Below, piece by piece: positions 1 to 10,315 of a DNA stretch of 30,000 bases. A model generated the notes under the pieces. The model searched no databases. It saw nothing but the letters and a program-made list of their open reading frames with translations, and was not told where the DNA came from. Source of the stretch: Bugula neritina (Eukaryota > Bryozoa > Gymnolaemata > Cheilostomatida > Bugulidae); NCBI GenBank assembly GCA_964035545.1, contig OZ037766.1, positions 28,767,673 through 28,797,672 on the forward strand, read 5' to 3'. The position numbers and the translations under genes are program-made. The first letter of the stretch is position 1. Each line of letters starts with the position of its first letter.

Positions 1-340
1 TTGTTTAGGTTGCTCTATTTTCTGTCTATTTAATATCCTTATTTTAGCGCTTAAGTTTATTCATGGCCAATATCAGAGGCTTATTTAAATTGAATTGCTG
101 TAGCTGGAGTTGTGATTCCTGTCACTTTAACATAATTCTGTCAAATAGAGCATATTATAGGGAAAGTGTTTGTGCAACAAATCCAAAATGGCCAACAGCT
201 CTTGCAGCTTAATTATAAGGGATTAAATAGATAAGGGAGGGAAATTTAAGAATCATTAAAAAAGGTAATAGAGGATTATATTCGAGAAATTCCAGTGTGC
301 CATTATAATGATTACATAATGTTTATGGCTTATCTTACAG
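1..340 (+). other. Intron 4 (3' part) of collagen copy A
   Basis: The window opens inside the intron before the first visible exon of copy A. It aligns by eye with intron 4 of copy C (13302-13359 joined to 14128-14373). It keeps the un-inserted state of both transposon sites in copy C: the TTAA at 51-54 is single, and the segment at about 296-320 that matches the retroelement target is uninterrupted. Exons 1-4 of copy A must lie to the left of the window, if they exist. Confidence 0.75.
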
Positions 341-1430
341 GGTTGAGAGGAAATCAAGGGGTTGAAGGGCCTCAAGGAGTGAAAGGAGAAAAAGGAAGCA
401 CTGGTAACACAGGATCAACTGGTCTAAGAGGAGCAACCGGTGATCATGGAGTGCCAGGAACTAATTTTGAAGGAGGTGCGCATGTGTACACCAGATGGGG
501 GAGGACTAATTGCAGCGCTGGCTCAACTATACTATACAAAGGTGTGCTATTATCAAATCATTTTAGTTTAGACTGTAAAGTATATATTTTAACAAAGTTG
601 CAGTCGTAATTGGTAAAAAAAGCACAAATTCAGTCAATACATTGATCTATTATACATAACAAAGTCTAAATCTGTATTATTTTATCAAATCTATTTGCTA
701 TCACAGGCTATGCTGGTGGAGCACATTATTCACGCACTGGAGGTGGAGTGAACTATCAGTGTATGCCCACTGAGCCACAATATAACAAAGTATACGATAA
801 ATCTTCCTATGGCTCTTGGATTTATGTAACAGAATATGCATCTTATAGTTATGGAGTATTCCCCAGTACAGCTCATCGCCAGGATGTACCATATGTGCCA
901 GATGTTATACAGAGAACAGACCAGCTCTTATGATGATTCCAGCTAAGAGATCTTGTCCATCTGGGTGGACAAGAGAATATGAAGGTAATTCACAGTACAA
1001 ATACCCAACTTAATCTTTAAAATGTCAACAAATTCAAACACATCCATTTGGAGCTATATAGTCTTCAATTCTCGATGAATTTACATAGCCTTTATATTTT
1101 TTTAAAAACTTTTTTCTCATTGAAATCCAATCACATTATGATCAATTAAAAAGCTTACTACATTATTCTAGCTGCGTAATTTTGAAACATGAATATTATA
1201 ATAGTTTTAAACTTTTGTTAGGTTACCTAATGTCTAAGCGATATAATCATCCTCACCCAGCTACATATGAGTGTGTAGATCAGTACCCTGAGTATATCAC
1301 AGGGATGAGTTCTGATACAAATAATATAGCCCTGTTTCACTTTGTCAAAGGTAACTGTTACGGAAGCCCTGAACATTGCAAGTTATATTCAGGAGGCAAA
1401 CAGCTCACCTGTGTTGTTTGTTCCAGATAA
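341..1430 (+). pseudogene. Short-chain collagen C4-like copy A, 3' part, frameshifted
   Basis: Three exons match exons 5-7 of copies B and C: 341-541, 707-984 and 1222-1430, with introns 542-706 and 985-1221 in phase 1. Exon 5 codes the last 14 Gly-X-Y triplets and the start of the C-terminal domain (YTRWGRTNC), with one extra His codon after GGA. Exon 6 is 278 bp instead of 276. Two extra bases (AT) near 891-894 shift the frame after the block YSYGVFPSTAH and bring a TGA at 931-933. This removes the conserved CARC pair and the next cysteine from the frame. Exon 7 is open to TAA at 1430 and retains its cysteines, ending LTCVVCSR. The downstream AATAAA seen in copy C reads AATAGG here (1531-1536). 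The family assignment is firm. Pseudogene status is inferred; a base-calling error at the 2-bp site is the alternative. Confidence 0.8.
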
Positions 1431-1530
1431 TGTGGGTGTATAGAGACAAAGACTTATCCAACTAATATTTAACTGCTAAATCTTTTAACCTTTCAAAAAC
1501 CTATATCTGCTCAATTAACTTAAATTATTC

Positions 1531-1536
1531 AATAGG
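1531..1536 (+). promoter_or_regulatory. Degraded poly(A) signal of copy A (AATAGG)
   Basis: The 3' flank aligns with that of copy C, where the motif is AATAAA (23179-23184) in the same context (CTGCTCAATTAACTT upstream). In copy A the last two bases of the hexamer differ, giving AATAGG about 100 bases after the stop codon. This fits decay of copy A. Confidence 0.55.
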
Positions 1537-1544
1537 TGTACAAA

Positions 1545-1604
1545 GAGCAATGCTAAGAATATATATATTCTTAACATTGCTCATATATATATATATATAT
1601 ATAT
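1545..1604. repeat. 38-bp near-perfect palindrome followed by (AT)n
   Basis: Bases 1545-1582 form two 19-base arms without a spacer, beginning GAGCAATGC and ending ACATTGCTC, with a single mismatched pair (C1553 against A1574) and an AT-rich centre. An (AT) run follows to about 1604. The structure lies about 115 bases after the stop of copy A and is absent from the matching position of copy C. It could form a hairpin in a read-through transcript, but no function is shown. Confidence 0.75.
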
Positions 1605-2587
1605 AGTTACTTTTTTGTTCAAATTAGTATTTTATAAGCTTGTAAAATATTAAATATTCAAATACAATGTTTTAAACGCACCAAATTTAAATATATACTT
1701 TACTGATTTTTATTAACCTATAACAAAATAGCATATATCGGAAACCAAAAACTTAATATTTTAAGAAGCCCCCAATTTTGCAAAATGAAGGAAAACCTAT
1801 CATAAAGTAAACTCTTCAGCACATGCATGTGTTAAATGATGCTAAAGAAAGGGTCTTGATCTGTGAATTATTTAGCTTAGATTTTTGTGCTTTGATACTT
1901 AAGTTTTGGTCTCAAATTTTAAAACAAACTGCCAAAAATAATATCTTTTGTTGTTAGATCTGCTATTAAAATATCTGCAAAATTAGTTTAGTTTCAGTGA
2001 ATTGTCAGATTACTAGGTGAATACTTTAAGTCTATATGAGGTATAATGAGTTTATCCCTGTTTAGGTTATGCTTGTGTTGTTGTCTATAAAAATGAAGGT
2101 CTGTAGGCTGGTGATGTAAAATGTCTTTTACTTGGTTGTATTTAGTGACAGCTAAGTAGTTTGTTGCAGGTGCTCCAATTTCAAAATATTTCCAGGTAAA
2201 TGGCAATAATTAACTAAATAAGTTGAAAAGAAAAACTATTTGCATAAGCTACTGTCTCAATACAAACAGATGATTCAAAAGACTTTAAGTTCAAGCAGCT
2301 TCTGGCTTCAAAATATAACAGTTCCTTAAAACCCACATGACATGATGTTGGCTGTGTTAGAAATACTTATATAGGCTTCATTTTACAAATATTGAAAAAT
2401 TGCAGTCATAAATGCACAGCATAAAACACATTAGCAAAATATATCTACACAGAGAGTAAGTAGATTTGAAAAATTGCCCACCTGGAAGTTCAATATATTT
2501 CCATCACAAAGCTCAGTATTTTAGTTAGACATTTATGAGATAAATAAAATAATCGCAAGGCCTACTTATTGAAATTTATTTACATGA
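1605..2587. other. Intergenic DNA between copies A and B
   Basis: AT-rich, with no convincing exon. Parts are paralogous to other spacers: CAGCACATGCATGTG near 1816 recurs near 7860 after copy B, and the block starting GTTACTTTTTTG near 1607 recurs near 23660 after copy C. The spacers were therefore copied together with the genes. Short open frames on either strand look like chance. Confidence 0.6.
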
Positions 2588-2715
2588 GTTTATTTAAAAA
2601 GAATAAAATGTTTCCATTATTCTGATAATAAACTTGTACTCAGAACTGATGATTGAATCAGATAACATTGAATGTGACTGAATACTGATGATTATTAGTT
2701 ATTCTATGAGCTGAT
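2588..2715. promoter_or_regulatory. 128-bp conserved block upstream of copy B
   Basis: This block matches 8934-9061 upstream of copy C over 128 bases without an indel and with five mismatches that I can count (about 96%), while the flanks are much more diverged. It contains ACTGATGATT twice and the short inverted repeat TGATTGAATCA. It lies about 0.9 kb before the copy B start and about 1.3 kb before that of copy C. A cis-regulatory role is inferred only from its unequal conservation; recent gene conversion is an alternative. Confidence 0.4.
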
Positions 2716-2950
2716 ATGAACCAGGAACTTCCTTCTTCAACTGAAATTGAGTGCTGGGTATAAGAAAGTCATATAAAAGTGTTCTCTACACTGGGACAAT
2801 AAGTTATATTCTATAACACAATTTTGAGGATATTGTATACAGTTATTTATGGTACACAGTCTATATAGGGTTGAAAATGGAATCTAGGGCTAATTCTGAT
2901 TATCTTAATCAAGAAAATAGTTGCAAAAGTCAATAAAAATTATAATTTGT

Positions 2951-3134
2951 GATAAAAGTAAACAATAACAATGTAGTGATAGTAAACAATAACAATATAG
3001 TGATAGTAAACAATAATAGTGTAGTGAAAGCAAACAATAACAACATAGTGATAATAAACAATAACAATATAGTGATAGTAAAAATATAACCTAATGTAGT
3101 GATAGTAAATAATGTGATAGTAACAATAAAGAAT
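2951..3134 (+). repeat. 24-bp minisatellite
   Basis: Six to seven degenerate head-to-tail copies of a 24-base unit close to GATAGTAAACAATAACAATA plus TAGT. It lies between the conserved upstream block and the copy B promoter and is absent from the corresponding copy C region. A small open frame of Tyr/His/Ile-rich residues on the minus strand is a by-product of the repeat. Confidence 0.85.
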
Positions 3135-3404
3135 CATTTAGGCTCTTTGCTGGTAAAAATGTGAGAAGGGGGAAGCTTTCAAATAGCCTATAAGCTGCCA
3201 TAGTTTTAATGACGTACTGCAATGCTGAAATATGATTTGGTATTTAAAGCTGATTAAAAGAAAAAAAGGGCATATAGCTTTGCAACATTATGAACCAGTA
3301 CAAAACCAAATGCAATAAAATGTATAGTATATAGCAATGTAACAATGAAAGTATTTGTATTTTATGAACAAACTGAATAGTGTTTGGAAAGATGTGACAC
3401 GATC

Positions 3405-3428
3405 ATTGGCTCCTTGTGAATATAGAAA
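3405..3428 (+). promoter_or_regulatory. Putative core promoter of copy B (inverted CCAAT + TATA-like)
   Basis: A short block shared with copy C contains ATTGG (CCAAT on the other strand) at 3405-3409 and TATAGAAA at 3421-3428, about 150 bases before the ATG at 3581. In copy C the matching motif is a better TATAAAAG. Distance and conservation support a core promoter; the transcription start is not known. Confidence 0.5.
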
Positions 3429-3580
3429 TTGTATAAGTTCTGTTTCTAATCATAGTATGGCAGAGGTGAGTCAGAGGGCTTTACTGAGAGAGGTTCTAAG
3501 AAGAAAGTGTTATTGACAGTTTTAATGTGTCCTTGTGACCTGAGTTTGTAAAAGCATATTATAGTTGAGAGAACACAAAG

Positions 3581-6500
3581 ATGCGTGTTTCAGTAGTAAC
3601 TTTGGTCACACTCTGTTCTCTGATTGGATACTCAGCTGGTGTTGAAAGTTATGATGTAGAGGGTGTTAGAGAGTTGCTGGCAGAGCTAAAAGAAGAACTA
3701 AAAGAAGAACTAAAAGAAGAACTAAAAGAAGAACTAAAAGAAGAACTAAAAGAAGAACTAAAAGAAGAACTAAAAGAAGAACTGACGGTTATTCTTAAAC
3801 AACAGAATGAAACACATCAGCAACAATTGAAAGCTGTACAGCACGAGTTGGAGATTCAACAGCAAAAAGCCGAGGTTCAACAGAAAACTATTGTAGAGCT
3901 GCAAACAACCGTTTACTCCTTACTCAAAGCTGTAAGTTTGAACTATATATATAGTACCTAGTTGCCTTCTGCGATGGGTAAAATAATAATGAAATATACA
4001 TGTATATATGCAATCTCCAGTCTATAGTCACGTAAGCAATTTTATATATTAGGAATGTACCGCAGTTAATAAGAAGAGAAATTCCATGTTAAAAATCTAT
4101 TACTGCATGTGTGACTTTGCTGAAAGTTATTAAGTTTATAAAATAATTTACTTAATAAATGTCTAATATGATGGTATGAATTATTATCTAGTTTTTTAAA
4201 TTACTTTTAATTTTCTTCATTGTTTATGGCATGCTCATCTGGGTTGACATCATAAACTTTGAAACCCTTGCTTCAAGATGTTGCTATCCGTTGACATGTT
4301 TATACATAAAATAATTTATTTGTTAGTTGTGATTAATAGTGCTGTATGGTATGTTACTCAGATTCATAAACTTGTATTTTAAGTTGCTCACTGGGGAGTT
4401 GCCTAAAGCAGAAAACTTTGGAGATAAAGATAAGGAAGATTTTCCCAGTTTGCTGGAACAGATCTGTATTTTTGGTGAGCAGCTTTATTGAATTATAAAT
4501 GAAATTCCTGACTTCATTGGATAATGAGTATATAGTCTACTATTATAAACTGAACTTTGGCAAAAGTAAATTATGCGGTTGAAATATCTTAAAAGTCTAA
4601 TATACCAACTATAATAATATGTAATCATTGCTCACAAATCACACATTGTTGCTCACACATTGAACTTTCTGAGAATATCATAAAGTAATGGTTTCTAAAA
4701 ATACCATGGAAGTTACCAATCATCTAGTGTAGTGCTATTACTGCTTTCGCTATATCACTATTACCACTACTACTGTCTGAACCATCACCAGTAACACGAG
4801 CAACAAACTAATGCACCACGTACTACCACATCACTATAACCACTATCGCTACTGCTCATGCTCATGCTACTATAACAGCTATAACTATGTATTAGACAGC
4901 TACACATAAATTATTCAAACATGGTTTAAATATTTGATCAGGTGTTCGAGGAATTGATGGGAAAGACGGGATAAATGGAAGAGATGGAAGAGATGGTGCA
5001 GCCGGTTTAAATGGCCGCGATGGTAAATAATAAAAACTATAAAATACTATTTTCTGCATTTTATATTGCTAAATATAGTATATTATGTGCATATATACAT
5101 ATGTTATAGTTTGTGCAGTAATTATCTAAATGAAGTTAAAAGTGCATATTTTTCAACAAATTATTTTATTAGGTTTTAGATTCTATTAATATAGAAAATG
5201 ATCTCTTAAGCTGTATCAGTGGCAACATTTTGTTAATTTAATGTCTGCAATATGCATGTGCTATACTTTGAATAAACAGAATAAATAAATACTGCTCTAA
5301 AAATCAGCTCCAACATAAACTCATTGCAAAATATAGTTCGGCATTTTAATTGATTCTGCTCTGCTACTGTAGTTTACTAGTATTTAAAACAGTTACAGTC
5401 ACAGCTGTCAACATTACTTTAATTAAACAATAACGTTGTGACATTTTTCACAATAAACAAGAACTTACCTCTCGTAAAACTAGTCTATATAGGTGCTTTC
5501 CCAAAATATGAACTTTCCTTACAGGCAGAGATGGAGCACCAGGTTTTCCAGGTGCTCCTGGATCTAAAGGAGACAAAGGTTCATCAGGTTTAGCTGGACT
5601 TAGAGGAGAGAGAGGAGTACAAGGACCTCAGGGGAACCCTGGCATTGATGGTGAAAAGGGAGAAACTGGTGCTAAAGGAGTGCAAGGTGCTGCTGGAGTG
5701 AAAGGTAAAAAGAGGAGGCCAAGAAGTTTTAGGTTCTACAAGTTCAACTGTACCTATAGTGTTCAGTTAGACGTACCTGCTTTTTGAAATTACTCCATCT
5801 GTACACTTATTAATTGGGTGCATTATATGCACTGACAAATATCCAAAGCATATTACACTGACTTTCAAAGCCTAGCTTTAGGTCAAAATTGCTTAGCTTT
5901 CATAATTATGTTTGATAGTGCAGCATATAGGAGCTTACAGGTAATTGGAAGTATTTATATTACTTAGATCAACAGCCGTCAATTGCTAACTATTTATACT
6001 AAATTTTAAAATACTATTCAAGCTACCAAAATTAACTATTAATTCTGCACTAACATAACTTTTAGCTATATTTAGTCTATAAATACATGTAGCAAAAGCC
6101 CGTTTAAGTTGACCTATTTTTTACTGACCTAATCTTCTCGTTTTAGTGCTTTAGTATATTTATGGTCACTATCAGAGGTTTATTTATATGGAGTTGTTTT
6201 AGCTAAAATTCTGATCCTATAATCACTTTAACATAATTCTTTCAAATGGAGCATAATGTCGGGAAAGCGTTTATTGTAAAACAAATCTAAAGTAGCCAAC
6301 ATCTCTTGCAGCTGAATTGTAGTTAAGTAAGCTAAATAAAACCACCACTAAAAAAATTATTGAAGGATTATATTTGAGAAATTCCAGTGTGCCATTATAT
6401 CAGATAATGTTTAAGGTTCATCTTACAGGGTTAAAAGGCAACCAGGGGCTTGAAGGGTCTCAAGGAGTAAAAGGAGAAAAAGGAAACATTGGTAACACAG

Positions 6501-7490
6501 GATCAACTGGTCTAAGAGGAGCAACTGGTGCTCGTGGAGTACCAGGAACTAATTTTGAAGGAGGTGCTGTGTACACCAGATGGGGGAGGACTAATTGCAG
6601 TGCTGGCTCAACTAGACTTTACAAAGGTGTGCTAGTTATTAAATCATTTAACTTTAGATAGCAAAGTATATTTTAACAAATATATAGTTGTTTATATGCA
6701 AAAAAGCACAAGTTTAGCTAATAAAGTTATCTATTATAACATATATTAAAGTATAAGTGTGAAATTAAAGTATAAATTAACTTGTATTATTTTATCAAAA
6801 TTATTTGGTATCACACAGGCTTTACTGGAGGATCACATTGGACACACAGTGGTGGTGGAGTGAACTATCAGTGTATGCCAACTGATCCACAGTATAACAA
6901 AGCATACACTGGGTCTTTTTATGGCTCTTGGATTTACGGAACAGAGTATCATTCTTATAGTTATGGAATATTCCCCAGCTCAGCTCATAACCAGAATGTA
7001 CCATGTGCCAGATGTTATACAGAGAACAGACCAGCTCTTATGATGATTCCAGCTAAGAGATCTTGTCCAACTGGGTGGACACAGGAGTATGAAGGTAATT
7101 CATAACATAAACACAACCTCTTTAAAATGTAGCTTTTATTATAAAATTGTTTTGTAGTAATATAAAAACTTATAAACTTTTTTTATAAAAGTTCAATAAA
7201 CTTTAAATAATGAAAAATACTTAATAAACTAAAAGTTTTATTTTAAAAATCAATATGATTTTGTTCAAATTACATTTTCAGGTTACCTAATGGCTGAGCG
7301 TCATACTCATGCCCGTGCAGCTACATACGAGTGTGTAGATCAAGATCCTGAGTATATCACAGGACTGAGTGGTAGCACAAATGGAGCTCTGTTTTATTTC
7401 ATCAGAACTAGTTGTACAGATGGAACTACTGGACATTGTCCACCATATGATGACAAGAGACAGCTTACTTGTGTAGTTTGCTCTAAATAA
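3581..7490 (+). CDS. Short-chain collagen C4-like protein, copy B
   Basis: Secreted non-fibrillar collagen of the spongin short-chain collagen family. Seven exons: 3581-3931, 4384-4474, 4942-5022, 5525-5704, 6429-6626, 6819-7094, 7282-7490. Intron 1 is phase 0 and all others are phase 1, giving 461 residues. Residues 1-20 are a signal peptide ([20 protein letters not shown]). Residues 27-117 form a charged coiled coil including eight LKEE repeats (36-67). Exon 2 codes a linker with one cysteine (LEQICIF), placed to bond chains before the triple helix. Residues 148-276 are 43 uninterrupted Gly-X-Y triplets; the pure collagen exons are 81 and 180 bp, multiples of 9. The remainder is the NC1-related C-terminal domain, with 10 cysteines, the motifs [23 protein letters not shown] and GALFYF, and the end LTCVVCSK. 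The exon 2 acceptor is TTTTAAG; the nearer CAG would put a stop in frame. The start has A at -3 and matches that of copy C. A role in extracellular matrix is inferred from the family. Confidence 0.85.
3686..3781 (+). repeat. Coding 12-bp tandem repeat, eight units (LKEE)8
   Basis: Eight identical units of CTAAAAGAAGAA lie in exon 1 of copy B and code Leu-Lys-Glu-Glu eight times. Copy C has no such array at this point (AEQREELTV). Identity between units at the DNA level points to recent slippage expansion. The peptide has Glu and Lys spaced for i to i+4 salt bridges, so a long continuous helix is expected. The period of 4 does not match a 7-residue coiled-coil heptad. Confidence 0.95.
4734..4880 (+). 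repeat. Degenerate ACT/CAC trinucleotide tract in copy B intron 2
   Basis: An imperfect run of ACT, ACC and GCT triplets with interruptions, in the same intron as the much larger ACT tract and palindrome of copy C. It probably represents the older state from which the copy C structure grew. Confidence 0.6.
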
Positions 7491-8463
7491 ACAGTTTAGT
7501 GATGATGAGAATGTATAATAGTTTTCATAACAGTAAATAAGTATTATAAATAATCTGTTTCAATGAAATTCCTATCTGAAATTGCTTGGCCTAAGTATAA
7601 TATTTTCTAGCCTAAGATAACATAATGTGCTTTACTGACATAAAATCCTAAAATTACTAATTGTAATATATAAACAGAAATCTTTAATGAAAATTTGTTC
7701 TAAATACACTGACGATAAAAACCCATGTCATTGATTTCTATTGATCAATTGTAAAGAGAAAGAGTATAATATATATGAAACATTAGTTTAATAACTCAAT
7801 AAAGTTCCTATATATACTTCTGCAAACTAAATGAACAATCCTTCATAATGTAAGCAGTGCAGCACATGCATGTGATAAGTGATGTTAAAAAATTATTTAC
7901 TTTATACTTTTGAGCATTGATTGTTAGCTAGGCTCGTGTTTCGAATTTAAAAAAGTGTCAAAGGTAATGTTTTTTATTGCCAGTTTTGTCCTTTTATTAT
8001 TTTAAACAACCTGCAAAATTTCTGCATATATAGCCATGCGTTGGGTTCAGTGAATTGCTAGGCTTCTAATTGACCAAATGTAAGATATAATGATTTAATA
8101 TGTCTATTTGAGTGATGCTTTCCTTATTGTCTAGAACTGGAAGTTGGAAACCAAGAACTAACGATGCCTTTTCGTGATTGTGTTTAGTGACAGTTTAGCA
8201 GTTAGATAAAGATTAGGCTACTGGCACTACTATTTATGAATACGTACAAGCATACATATAATAAAATACTTTGCTAGTTATTAATATATTATTCTTACTC
8301 TAAAAATCTATTTGCTTCAACTACATGCCCTCCTAGTACAAACATTTAATTTTAAGAAGTTCAACTTCAAACAGCTTCCTACTTGAATCTTCGACCTGTA
8401 GTTTAAAGTTCATATTACTTGGTGTTGGCTGTCTTACAACTTCCTGAATTTGTAAAAACATTG
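7491..8463. other. 3' flank and spacer after copy B
   Basis: Non-coding and AT-rich. A possible poly(A) signal AATAAA is at 7798-7803, about 310 bases past the stop. Around 7860 the sequence matches the spacer after copy A (near 1816), an offset close to 6.05 kb that gives the size of the duplicated unit. No exon-like open frame is seen. Confidence 0.55.
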
Positions 8464-8537
8464 CCCCTACTGAGATTCGAACTAAAGACCTCTTGCTAGG
8501 GAGCAGGCGGGTAACCAATTATAATATACCACAGGGG
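8464..8537 (-). repeat. tRNA-like sequence, probable tRNA-derived SINE or tRNA relic
   Basis: On the minus strand the 74 bases start CCCCTGT and end GTAGGGG, which can pair as an acceptor stem with two G-T pairs. GGTA and TACC can form a D stem around a loop containing GG. GTTCGAATC matches the Pol III B box and T loop. The anticodon arm does not form a standard 5-bp stem with a 7-base loop, and the T stem has a mismatch, so a working tRNA is unlikely. The copy A-B spacer lacks it. A tRNA-derived SINE head is the best reading. Confidence 0.45.
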
Positions 8538-8933
8538 TTCCGGATTCTAAACAACATAATTCAGTTTTCAAAGGGGTTATATGTGTTAAATAGCGAAAAG
8601 TATACACACATGAAATGATATATGGTCTCAGCAAAAGCATTAAAACATGAAATTATACCGCAAGGTTTTGCGTTATGGTTGAGCTATTACACGAAATAAA
8701 AATTAATGACATAAAAGCAAAGCATACCTATGCAAAATCAGTAAGCTAATGTAAAAAATTAAAGTATTTTTATTATTGCGATGATTGAATTAGATAACAT
8801 TCAATTGGATAATGTGTTTCTACTCTGAGAAGAAAAACTATTAGCTTTAACTATACAATGTATGTTAAAATGTCAAAATTTATTTCCAAAGACAAGGTAA
8901 AATGAAAAGCACACCTAAAATTAGTATGCATGC
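8538..8933. other. Spacer between tRNA-like element and conserved block
   Basis: AT-rich. Much of 8538-8740 has no visible counterpart in the copy A-B spacer and may be the body of the inserted element whose head is the tRNA-like sequence. No gene is seen. Confidence 0.35.
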
Positions 8934-9061
8934 GTTTATATAAAAAGAATAAAATATTTCTATTATTCTGATAATAAAGTTGTACTCAGAACTGATGATT
9001 GAATCAGATAACACTGAATGTGACTGAATACTGATGATTATTAGTTATTCTATGAGCTGAT
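8934..9061. promoter_or_regulatory. 128-bp conserved block upstream of copy C
   Basis: Partner of 2588-2715, with the same length, no gaps and five mismatches. It contains two ACTGATGATT motifs. The flanks on both sides differ more and have gained insertions, so this segment stands out as either constrained or recently converted. Confidence 0.4.
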
Positions 9062-9390
9062 AACATCAGAAAGTTAGGTTCTCTTTTCCAAAATATTTGT
9101 AGCTATAGGAACTTCCTCTTTAGACAGAAGTTGAATGCAGAGTATAAAACATTGCATAAAAATGTGTTAAACACTGAGAGGTGTTATTCTACAATTAAAC
9201 CTTGAGAATGGTGTACAGATTACTATGGTACACGGTCTAAAGTTGAAGATGGTAGCTAAGGTTAATGGGGATCCTCACAATCAAGAAAAAAGAATACACT
9301 ATATTAAGTAGCAGAAGTTAGTAAATATTTGTAATGATGATTACAATTACAATTAAGGAATAGCTAGCTTAGATCAGGGAGGGAACAGCC

Positions 9391-9859
9391 TTAGTCTAGG
9401 GGTTTCTCACAAGAATACAGTGACTCTACACTTGTGTGTTTTTTAGTCTAAACCAATGGTGCATGTCTATAACTTTTTCAGAGCAATTGTCTATACTGAA
9501 ATGGAACATTCTGGTGGTGAGGGTCACATTGTGAAATTTAGCTTGATCTGAGGACCATAGTATTAGCATATTTAATATAAGTTACTTGTTTCTAAATTTC
9601 TATTCCTATGACATCAGTGATAACTGTCTCGTGTCAATGTATAATGTCCCATGCAATAGCTACTGCATGCTGCATCTTTCGTAGCATGTTTGTAAATACA
9701 ATATTTAAAAGGTAAATTTTCCACTCTAATTCATATATATGTGAAAACTAATTTTATTTGTTAAATGTTATGCCTTTGAGGGCCACATAAATGTAGGCTG
9801 GGAGTCACATATAAGGGCCCGCATGAGGCCACCTGTTGGACAGCCCTGTACTAGACTAA
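9391..9859. mobile_element. Possible non-autonomous hAT-like element, about 470 bp
   Basis: The segment is bounded by the inverted 9-mers TTAGTCTAG (9391-9399) and CTAGACTAA (9851-9859). Just inside the right end, read on the minus strand, is CAGGGCTGTCCAACAGGTGG, which resembles hAT-type termini (CAGGG followed by GTCCAA). The copy B upstream region lacks about 500 bases at the corresponding point, which supports insertion. No transposase frame is present and I could not define a clean 8-bp target duplication. Confidence 0.35.
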
Positions 9860-10145
9860 TGATTGCTGCAAACCCAATCAGCCAATAACTTGTTAACAGT
9901 CACTAAGCTACCAAAAATTGAATGGAATGCTGCAATGCTAAAATATAATTTAACCTTCAAACTTGACAACAAAAAAAATGCATTGTAGTTTTCAAAAGCT
10001 AAAACAGCACAAAAACTAGTGACAATAAGAAGTATTGTATATGCTAATGTAAAAGAAGACTTATTTTAACTTTATTAACAAACTGAATAGAGTAGAGAGA
10101 TTGATTACACATGCACCAGCTGCAGTCAATAGATGTGACTTGATC

Positions 10146-10168
10146 ATTGGCTCCTTGTGAATATAAAA
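10146..10168 (+). promoter_or_regulatory. Putative core promoter of copy C (inverted CCAAT + TATA box)
   Basis: ATTGG at 10146-10150 lies in the block TGATCATTGGCTCCTTGTGA shared with copy B and is followed by TATAAAA at 10162-10168. The TATA motif is about 150 bases upstream of the ATG at 10316. Copy B has TATAGAAA at the same place, so copy C has the better match. Confidence 0.55.
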
Positions 10169-10315
10169 GTTGTATCAATTCTGTTTATAGTCATAACAAG
10201 GTAGACATCAGCTGATCAAAGAAGACTCAAAGAATAAATTGATTTAGAAAGTTTTAAAGTGTTAATAATTGTGCTTTGATTTCATAAAAGTTTTGTTAAA
10301 AGAACACCATAAAAA

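Noticed and set aside
2951-3134. CRISPR-like regular repeats
   Set aside because: Units are head to tail without spacers and the genome is eukaryotic.
2940-3137. Minus-strand Tyr/His/Ile open frame
   Set aside because: Translation of the 24-bp minisatellite; no conservation or start context.
8333-8518. 61-residue minus-strand open frame
   Set aside because: Overlaps the tRNA-like repeat and has no motif.
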